Assembly: GCF_963665245.1 (NCBI RefSeq)
Contig: NZ_OY762267.1
Location: forward strand, 4,498,001-4,562,000
DNA length: 64,000 bases
Source of the DNA: an uncultured Paludibaculum sp.
Lineage (GTDB): Bacteria > Acidobacteriota > Terriglobia > Bryobacterales > Bryobacteraceae
Direction: 5' to 3'
The notes below the pieces were generated by a model. That model was not told the origin of the DNA, did no database searches, and saw only the letters and a program-made list of their open reading frames with translations. How positions within the stretch are numbered: position 1 is the first letter of the stretch; each line of letters begins with the position of its first letter. Of this stretch, positions 58,376 through 64,000 are shown one piece after another. The translations under genes were made by a program, and so were the position numbers.

Positions 58376-61069
58376 ATGAGCTGGCTATCCCGACTGAAGA
58401 ATGCGATCCGTCCAGCCCCGCTGGAAGCCGAGCTAGAGGACGAGTTCCGCGAGCACGTGGAGCAGCGTGCCAAACGCCTGGCAGCAACGGGTCTCACGGC
58501 CGAGGAAGCACGCCGTCAGGCCGCGCTCCGCTTCGGTAACTCGACCCTCATCCGGGAACGGAGCCGCGACATCCGGCTGTGGATGGGCTTGGAAACCGCC
58601 CTCCAGGACCTCCGCTACGGCTGGCGCGCCCTGCGCCGCAACCCGGTCTTCGCCGTCACGGCGGTTCTTTCCCTCAGTCTGGCGATCGGCGCGAACACCG
58701 CCATCTATTCAGTGGTCGACGCAGCCATCCTGCGCAAACTGCCCGTTCCGGAGCCGGATCGTCTGATCTACTTGGCCACTTCCCCGGTTCAGCAGCCCGG
58801 CGCGGAGCCCGAAGACGAGCGCACCTCGTTCAACTACCCCCTGTTCACTCGTTTCCGGGAGGCGGCCGGCGATTCTGCCCGTCTCGTTGTCGCTGGTTAC
58901 CCAGACTTGGTGGAGGTCCGCGATTCCTCGCCAGGAGCACCGATCGAAAAGGTCACCCGGACGTACGTCTCTGGTGAATTCTTTCAGGCATTTGCCGTCA
59001 CGCCGGCGCTGGGCCGCCTATTCACTGCTGACGACGACAAGGTCCCCGGAGGACACCCTGTCGTGGTGGTGAGCTACGACTACTGGCAACGCCACTATCA
59101 CGGCGACCCAGGTGTTACCGGTCGGACCCTGCTCCACAGCAAGACCCTCTACACGATCATCGGTGTGGCCCGTGAGGGCTTTTTCGGCAACGAGCCCAGC
59201 CGCTTCGTCGACATCTGGATGCCGGCCATGATGTACCAGAAGGAAGCGTTCACCAATGAAGGCTGGCACTGGATGCGCGTCGCCGGCCGGCTTGGCCCCG
59301 GCGCCACTCGCGAGCAGGTGGCCGCCCGGCTCCAACCCGTCCTGACCCGTTTCAACGAAAGCCGGGCGAAGCGCTTCACCACGATGCCCGCGGTCATCCG
59401 GAAGCAGTTTCTAGAGATGAGAATCTTCGTGCAGCCCTCTGCCCGAGGCATTTCCGGGTTCCGCAAGACCTTCGAGCGGCCTCTCTGGATCGTGCTCGGA
59501 GTTGCAGCCGCCATCCTCCTCATCGCCTGCGCCAATGTGGCCAGCCTACTGCTCGCCCGCGCCGCCGCCCGCGCCGCCGAGATGGCCATGCGGATCTCCC
59601 TGGGCGCGGCCCGTCTGCGGCTGGTTCGCCAGTTGTTGACTGAAAGCCTCATGCTCGCCTGCCTGGCTGGAGCGCTGGGCTGGCTCATCGCCCGGTTGGC
59701 GGCGCCGGCCGTGGTTGCGATGCTGGCCACTCGTGGGGATCCTTACCGGTTCGCGCTAGAAATGGACTCGCGCGTCCTGCTCTTCTGCGCGCTCATCTCC
59801 GCCGTCGCTACCTTACTCTTCGGCATGCTGCCCGCGTGGCAAGCGTCGGGGACGCAGCCCATGCAGGTGCTGCGCGGTGTGGCCACCCATGGCAGCCGCT
59901 TGCGCCTGGGCCGCCTCTTCGTCGGCATCCAGGTCGCCTTTGCCTTCTGCCTCGTCATGGCCGGAGCCTGTTTTCTGTTCAGCTTGAAGAATCTGCGGGC
60001 CGTCGATGCCGGCTTCGACCCGCACCATCTGGCCCTCTTCTCCGTCAGCAACGAATTGGGCGACAAAGAGCACTCCAGGCAGCTCGACCTGATGACGCAA
60101 CTCCGTGACCGTGTGGCGGCCCTCCCCGGCATTCAGGGCGCAGCCGTAGCCCCCTGGGCCGTTCTGGAAGGCAGCACGTGGACCGACCAAGTCTTCATCC
60201 CAGGCAAGTCGCCCAGTGACCGGGAGGAGATCTTCTACCCTGTCTCACCTGGCTACTTCAACACCATGCGGATGCGCCTGTTGGCCGGCCGCGATTTCGC
60301 ACCGCGCGAGAAACAAGACGACGCTCTCATCGCCACCGTGGTCAATATGGCCTTTGTCCGCAAGTATTTCGACGCCCAGGATCCCGCCGTCGCCCTGGAC
60401 CGGCAGTTCCAACACTCCAAGCAACCCGTGATGGCCGATCATCGAATCGTGGGCGTGGTGAACGACGCGCTGTACACCAACCTGCGGAAAGCGCCAGTCC
60501 CGATGGTCTACCTGCCGGTGAACGGCAGCGGCTATTTCAGCCTGCACGTCCGGTCAGGTCTCGACTTGGCCTCGTTGGCTCGCCTGGTCGACAGGGAGTC
60601 CTCCGCCCTCGGCTCCGGCTCCCGGCTTCGCGAAGTCACCACGCTCGACACCCTCATCGGCAACACCCTGCTGCGCGAGCGGTTGCTGGCCGTCATCGGC
60701 GGCACCTTCGCCCTGCTGGGGTTGATCCTGGCGGCCATCGGCCTCTTCGGTCTGCTGAACTACTCCGTTGCCCGCCGGACCCGCGAAATCGGCATCCGTT
60801 CCGCCCTCGGCGCACAGCGCGGAGAGATTGTCATGTTGGTGGGCAAGGACTTAGCCGGCATGGTCGGAGGCGGGCTGCTCGCCGGACTGGTGGCCTCGCT
60901 GGGTCTCATCACCCTGGTGCGCTCGCTGCTTTTCGGCATCCGCAGCGTCGACCCGCTGGTTATCGGATCCGCCACGGCCGTCTTTGCCCTGGTCGCCCTG
61001 ATGGCCGGAGCGTGGCCAGCCGGTCGCGCCGCCGCTGTCGACCCGGTGGTTGCGCTACGCAGCGAGTAA
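58376..61069 (+). CDS. FtsX/MacB-type orphan permease (acidobacterial duplicated permease)
   Basis: 897 residues with a near-perfect ribosome site TAAGGAGGT. The N-terminal 75 residues (LEDEFREHVEQRAKRLAATGLTAEEARRQAALRFGN) are the soluble prefix found in acidobacterial ADOP permeases. Two copies of the MacB/FtsX module follow: helix at NPVFAVTAVLSLSLAIGANTAIYSVV, a large periplasmic domain, helices around 370-480 (IVLGVAAAILLIACANVASLLLARAA), then a second set with RTREIGIRSALGAQRGEIVMLVG and a final VFALVALMAGAWPAGRAAAVDPVVALR. There is no ATPase domain or neighbouring ATPase, so its energy source is unclear. Control by the upstream PadR is likely. Confidence 0.9.
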   Translation: MSWLSRLKNAIRPAPLEAELEDEFREHVEQRAKRLAATGLTAEEARRQAALRFGNSTLIRERSRDIRLWMGLETALQDLRYGWRALRRNPVFAVTAVLSLSLAIGANTAIYSVVDAAILRKLPVPEPDRLIYLATSPVQQPGAEPEDERTSFNYPLFTRFREAAGDSARLVVAGYPDLVEVRDSSPGAPIEKVTRTYVSGEFFQAFAVTPALGRLFTADDDKVPGGHPVVVVSYDYWQRHYHGDPGVTGRTLLHSKTLYTIIGVAREGFFGNEPSRFVDIWMPAMMYQKEAFTNEGWHWMRVAGRLGPGATREQVAARLQPVLTRFNESRAKRFTTMPAVIRKQFLEMRIFVQPSARGISGFRKTFERPLWIVLGVAAAILLIACANVASLLLARAAARAAEMAMRISLGAARLRLVRQLLTESLMLACLAGALGWLIARLAAPAVVAMLATRGDPYRFALEMDSRVLLFCALISAVATLLFGMLPAWQASGTQPMQVLRGVATHGSRLRLGRLFVGIQVAFAFCLVMAGACFLFSLKNLRAVDAGFDPHHLALFSVSNELGDKEHSRQLDLMTQLRDRVAALPGIQGAAVAPWAVLEGSTWTDQVFIPGKSPSDREEIFYPVSPGYFNTMRMRLLAGRDFAPREKQDDALIATVVNMAFVRKYFDAQDPAVALDRQFQHSKQPVMADHRIVGVVNDALYTNLRKAPVPMVYLPVNGSGYFSLHVRSGLDLASLARLVDRESSALGSGSRLREVTTLDTLIGNTLLRERLLAVIGGTFALLGLILAAIGLFGLLNYSVARRTREIGIRSALGAQRGEIVMLVGKDLAGMVGGGLLAGLVASLGLITLVRSLLFGIRSVDPLVIGSATAVFALVALMAGAWPAGRAAAVDPVVALRSE

Positions 61070-61072
61070 GCC

Positions 61073-62512
61073 CTAAAACTTGTAGTTCAGCTCGATGTAG
61101 GCGAACTGCGCATCCTGGTTCTTGGGGTAGATCGTTCGCATCGCTGCCTTGCCGTCCACGTAGGCGTAGTAGCCGGTGACGGCCCAGTGCGGGTTGATGG
61201 TCCAGTCGATACTGGTATCCCATTGATTCGCAAGACTCTTTGCCTTGCCCGTGTTGCGGCCGATGAAACCGAACGTCCAGGGCTGGAAGGCGCCGCCGCC
61301 CACATACCAAAGGTCGTTGCGGTTGGCCAGGGCCAGCGAGTGGAACTCGGAACGGATCGTCACCGCCTTGTGTGGCCGCAGCGCCAGGATTCCGTAGATG
61401 TCCCGGTTGTTCATCATGTTATAGAACGGGATGCGGGCATACGGGCGCGGTGTCGGCAGCATCTGGAAGTAGGATCCATGCCTGTTGTCCAGCGGGTCAT
61501 CGTCGCCGCCCGTCCGCGTAATGCCGCCCATCAGCCAGGGCTTCAGCTTCGGCAACGCCTTCGGCTGCCATCCGGCCTCCAGATCGAACGCGTTCGACCG
61601 GTGGTCCTGTCGGCCCCACTTGCCGCTCTGGAGCATGCCCCACAGCATGAAGTCGAAGATGCCCGCCGAGGTCTCCGTCCTGTGGATGTAGTGGCCGCCG
61701 TAGGTGCCGATGCGGATGTTGTTCATATCGAGCTGCCGTACCGCCGCCGCCCGGTTGTCGGTCTTGAGCACGTGGCGCCAGTCCTGGTAGTACACCGCCA
61801 GCGCCCGCCACTCACCTACGTTCTTGCCCTTGCCCACCTGGCCGGTGGCGGATCCATACGAGAACCCGGTCTTGAGATTGCCCCAGCCGTCCACCTGGAA
61901 CGCGCCGCGCGTCGTCAGGGCGCTGACTAGGGAATAGGTGATGTTTCTCTTGGACGCCTTGTACTCGAAGCCGTCAAAACTGCGGCCGACATGCGACCAG
62001 CCGAAGGGGCCGATGATCCGCTGCGTCACGCGGTCGCGCTTGAGGGCCGCCAGCGTCGGGTCCTTTGGCGTCACCTCGCCTCCATCCATCCATTCGAAAC
62101 GGCCGACCCGCAGACTCTGGTCCTTATCCCCAAACAACCCTTTGAAGCGCAGGTACCCCTGCTTGGGGAAGACCATCCCGGCATGGCGGCGTGCGTCGTT
62201 CGCGCCGAAGTAATTGCCGCCCAATCCGAGTTGGAGCTGCGGCGCCGCGGCAATCGCATCGTTGGGAAGGCCCAGCAGGAACGGCGCAGCCAATTCGAAC
62301 TGCCAGTCCAGCTTCCTGGTTGTCTGGGCAAAGCTCAGCTTGAAGATGTTGCCGCTGAAGGCGTAATCGCTGTTGGCGTCGCCCTGGAAGTAGTCCCACA
62401 TCTCAGTGCGGGACCGCAGGCTGCCGCTGATGGTCACGCCGCCCACCTTGATAGGCTCCTGGCCTAGGACGGCGGTGCAGACAAAGAGCGTGGCGAATAA
62501 GTATTGGCGCAT
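61073..62512 (-). CDS. Outer-membrane porin of the alginate-export (AlgE-like) type
   Basis: 479 residues with a signal peptide (LFATLFVCTAVLGQEP). Alternating strands and aromatic girdles are visible across the length (LSFAQTTRKLDWQFELAAPF, LRVGRFEWMDGGEVTP, SFDGFEYKASKRNITYSLVSAL, WRALAVYYQDWRHVLK), ending YIELNYKF with the terminal phenylalanine of Bam substrates. The family resembles alginate export proteins. In this place, divergent from nrfHA across a CRP-like site, it may serve as an anion porin (for nitrite or nitrate), but that is inference only. Convergent with the permease gene with only 3 bp between the stops. Confidence 0.8.
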   Translation of the reverse strand: MRQYLFATLFVCTAVLGQEPIKVGGVTISGSLRSRTEMWDYFQGDANSDYAFSGNIFKLSFAQTTRKLDWQFELAAPFLLGLPNDAIAAAPQLQLGLGGNYFGANDARRHAGMVFPKQGYLRFKGLFGDKDQSLRVGRFEWMDGGEVTPKDPTLAALKRDRVTQRIIGPFGWSHVGRSFDGFEYKASKRNITYSLVSALTTRGAFQVDGWGNLKTGFSYGSATGQVGKGKNVGEWRALAVYYQDWRHVLKTDNRAAAVRQLDMNNIRIGTYGGHYIHRTETSAGIFDFMLWGMLQSGKWGRQDHRSNAFDLEAGWQPKALPKLKPWLMGGITRTGGDDDPLDNRHGSYFQMLPTPRPYARIPFYNMMNNRDIYGILALRPHKAVTIRSEFHSLALANRNDLWYVGGGAFQPWTFGFIGRNTGKAKSLANQWDTSIDWTINPHWAVTGYYAYVDGKAAMRTIYPKNQDAQFAYIELNYKF

Positions 62513-62546
62513 CAGTTTAAGGCTATCGAGTCTTATATTCCAGAAA

Positions 62547-62562
62547 TGTGACCAGAGTCACA
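62547..62562. promoter_or_regulatory. CRP/HcpR-type palindrome between porin and nrfH
   Basis: TGTGA-CCAGAG-TCACA, a perfect CRP-family consensus half-site pair with 6-bp spacing. Its centre is 42 bp before the nrfH ATG and about 42 bp from the porin ATG. HcpR, a nitrosative-stress CRP-family regulator, uses the same TGTGA-N6-TCACA pattern. A TATAGA box (62582-62587) would place the site near -40 for nrfH, a class II activator position. Confidence 0.75.
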
Positions 62563-62596
62563 GAGAAGGTTTAATCCATGATATAGAGTTGAGTCG

Positions 62597-63052
62597 ATGA
62601 AAGAAAAGGGCGCGATTACCCCGTTGCTGCTAGGTATTCCCCTGGGCTTGCTGATGGGCGTGGGCGTCTACACGTTTGGCTATGCTCGCGGCGCTTCTTA
62701 CCTGACCGACGATCCCAAGGCCTGCGCGAACTGCCATGTGATGCGCGATCAATACGAAGGCTGGATGAAGTCGAGCCACCGCAAGGCTGCCGTCTGCAAC
62801 GACTGCCACACGCCGCACGGTTTTCTCCCGAAGTATTTCACCAAGGCCCTGAACGGCTTCCATCACTCTCTGGCCTTCACCTCCGGACGCTTCCCCGACG
62901 ACATCCAGATCACCGCGCGCAACCACAAGGTGGCCGAAGAGGCATGCATGAAATGCCACGAGGACATCACCGACGGCATCCGCTCAACACGCCACAGAAA
63001 AGACGATATCGCCTGCACGACCTGCCACCGCAACGTCGGTCATCAGCATTGA
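62597..63052 (+). CDS. nrfH: Cytochrome c nitrite reductase small subunit, membrane quinol oxidase
   Basis: 151 residues. One N-terminal membrane helix (about 8-30, TPLLLGIPLGLLMGVGVYTF) anchors a tetraheme domain with CANCH (43-47), CNDCH (67-71), CMKCH (117-121) and CTTCH (140-144). M49 in CANCHVM is the typical axial Met of the first NrfH heme. It passes electrons from menaquinol to NrfA in the periplasm and belongs to the NapC/NirT family. It is the first gene of the nrfHA unit, 18 bp before nrfA, and probably regulated by the palindrome at 62547. Confidence 0.95.
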   Translation: MKEKGAITPLLLGIPLGLLMGVGVYTFGYARGASYLTDDPKACANCHVMRDQYEGWMKSSHRKAAVCNDCHTPHGFLPKYFTKALNGFHHSLAFTSGRFPDDIQITARNHKVAEEACMKCHEDITDGIRSTRHRKDDIACTTCHRNVGHQH

Positions 63053-63070
63053 ACGGGACTAATTTTCGCC

Positions 63071-64000
63071 ATGTCTGCCAACAATTCCAAAAAAGCGCTC
63101 ATCCTCGCCATTCTCTTTACCGCCAGTGTCACGGTCGCAATTACCGCCCTGCTGGTGAACATCTTCGAGCACAAACAGGAGTCGAGGAATGCCTTCTTCC
63201 GCGTCGTCGAGCTGACCGATGAGACGGACGACCCGGCAGTCTGGGGCAAGAACTTCCCGCTGCAGTACGACGACTACAAGCGCACGGTGGATCAGACCCG
63301 GACCCGATACGGCGGCAGCGAGGCCCTGCCGCATGCGCCCAGTCAAGCCGACCCGCGCTCCGTCGTCTCGCAGAGCAAGATCGACGAGGATAAACGTCTG
63401 AAGACCATGTGGGCCGGCTACGCCTTCTCAGTGGACTTCCGTGAGGAGCGTGGCCACTCCTACATGCTGGACGATCAGCGCTATACCAAGCGCGTGACCG
63501 AGTTCAAGCAGCCCGGCACATGCCTGAACTGCCACGCCTCCACCTATAACATCTACAAGAAGTTGGGCGACGGCGACATCTTCAAGGGCTTCGACAAGCT
63601 GAACCACACACCTTACCTGGAAGCGACGAAGCTGGCCAAGCACCCCGTGAGCTGCATCGACTGCCACGAGCCCAAAACCATGCAACTGCGCATCACCCGG
63701 CCTGCTTTCATCGAGGGGATCCGCGCCTACAAAGCCTCGCAGGGCGTTCAGAACTATGACGTGAACACCATGGCCTCGGCCCAGGAGATGCGGAGCTTTG
63801 TCTGCGGGCAATGCCACGTCGAATACCACTTCAAGGGCGACGAGAAGCGCCTCACCTTCCCCTGGAAGAACGGGCTGAAGGCGGAGAACATGTACGCCTA
63901 CTACGAAGAGATCAAGTTTAAGGACTGGACCCACAAGGAGACCGGCGCCCCCGTGCTGAAAGCGCAGCATCCGGAATTCGAATTCTGGAATCAGGGGATT
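63071..64000 (+). CDS. nrfA: Ammonia-forming cytochrome c nitrite reductase, C-terminus cut by window edge
   Basis: 310 residues are visible; the right edge cuts the gene. A hydrophobic N-terminal segment (KALILAILFTASVTVAITALL) is an uncleaved anchor or signal. Then come KTMWAGYAFSVDFREERGHSYML (R127 matching the catalytic Arg), the active-site heme CLNCH (151-155), CIDCH (195-199) and CGQCHVEYHF (245-254) with Y252 as catalytic tyrosine. The E. coli enzyme has CxxCK at the first heme; here it is CxxCH. DWTHKETGAPVLKAQHPEFEFW gives the calcium/catalytic His region. It reduces nitrite to ammonium with six electrons. Confidence 0.96.
   Translation, partial: MSANNSKKALILAILFTASVTVAITALLVNIFEHKQESRNAFFRVVELTDETDDPAVWGKNFPLQYDDYKRTVDQTRTRYGGSEALPHAPSQADPRSVVSQSKIDEDKRLKTMWAGYAFSVDFREERGHSYMLDDQRYTKRVTEFKQPGTCLNCHASTYNIYKKLGDGDIFKGFDKLNHTPYLEATKLAKHPVSCIDCHEPKTMQLRITRPAFIEGIRAYKASQGVQNYDVNTMASAQEMRSFVCGQCHVEYHFKGDEKRLTFPWKNGLKAENMYAYYEEIKFKDWTHKETGAPVLKAQHPEFEFWNQGI

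Overview
The window is GC-rich chromosomal DNA that most resembles an Acidobacteriota genome of the Solibacter/Bryobacter type. This rests on gene families rather than on any marker gene. There are three very large TonB-dependent receptors with an N-terminal carboxypeptidase-regulatory-like domain and no SusD partner. There is a PadR regulator coupled to an FtsX/MacB-type orphan permease. A secreted protein ends in a domain like the Solibacter paralogous C-terminal family, and there are many exported glycan-active enzymes. No tRNA, rRNA, CRISPR array, insertion sequence or phage gene was found.

Layout. 0-3.2 kb: an S55-type peptidase cut by the left edge, and a matrixin metalloprotease with a cysteine-switch motif and six lectin-like repeats. 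3.3-7.4 kb: serine hydrolase, BNR-type propeller and (alpha/alpha)-toroid-like protein on one strand. 7.4-11.4 kb, opposite strand: rhamnose mutarotase, uroporphyrinogen-decarboxylase-like protein, GH29 fucosidase and a propeller protein. 11.5-15 kb: sialidase-like protein, small membrane protein and a secreted FAD oxidoreductase. 15-19.5 kb: housekeeping and regulatory genes (hpt, ECF sigma factor/FecR pair, Rid-like protein, rsfS). 19.5-25.8 kb: a six-gene operon joining a Gld-like ABC system and a DUF4340 protein to the NAD-salvage genes pncB and pncA. 25.9-43.4 kb: aldolase, FAD oxidoreductase, two TonB receptors, two membrane-anchored winged-helix regulators, a second GH29 and a GH106 rhamnosidase. 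43.4-46.4 kb: fabI and a secreted Solibacter-type protein.

46.5-57.9 kb is a sialic-acid-type catabolic locus: a fused NanE-NanK, a NanA-like lyase, an MFS transporter, a GntR/FCD regulator, a TonB receptor, a secreted five-blade-propeller protein and a secreted beta-helix lyase. Two near-identical intergenic palindromes (core ATCGAT-N-ATCGAT) lie in the nanA/MFS divergent promoter region and immediately downstream of the receptor promoter. They are the best candidates for the GntR operators and make this the most coherent regulated system in the window.

58-64 kb: the PadR-permease pair, an alginate-export-like porin, and nrfH-nrfA (ammonia-forming nitrite reductase, cut by the right edge). 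The porin and nrfH diverge around a perfect TGTGA-N6-TCACA site of the CRP/HcpR kind. The picture is a heterotrophic glycan degrader able to use rhamnose, fucose and sialic-acid-like sugars and to respire nitrite to ammonium. All functional statements are read from sequence motifs and have not been tested by database search.
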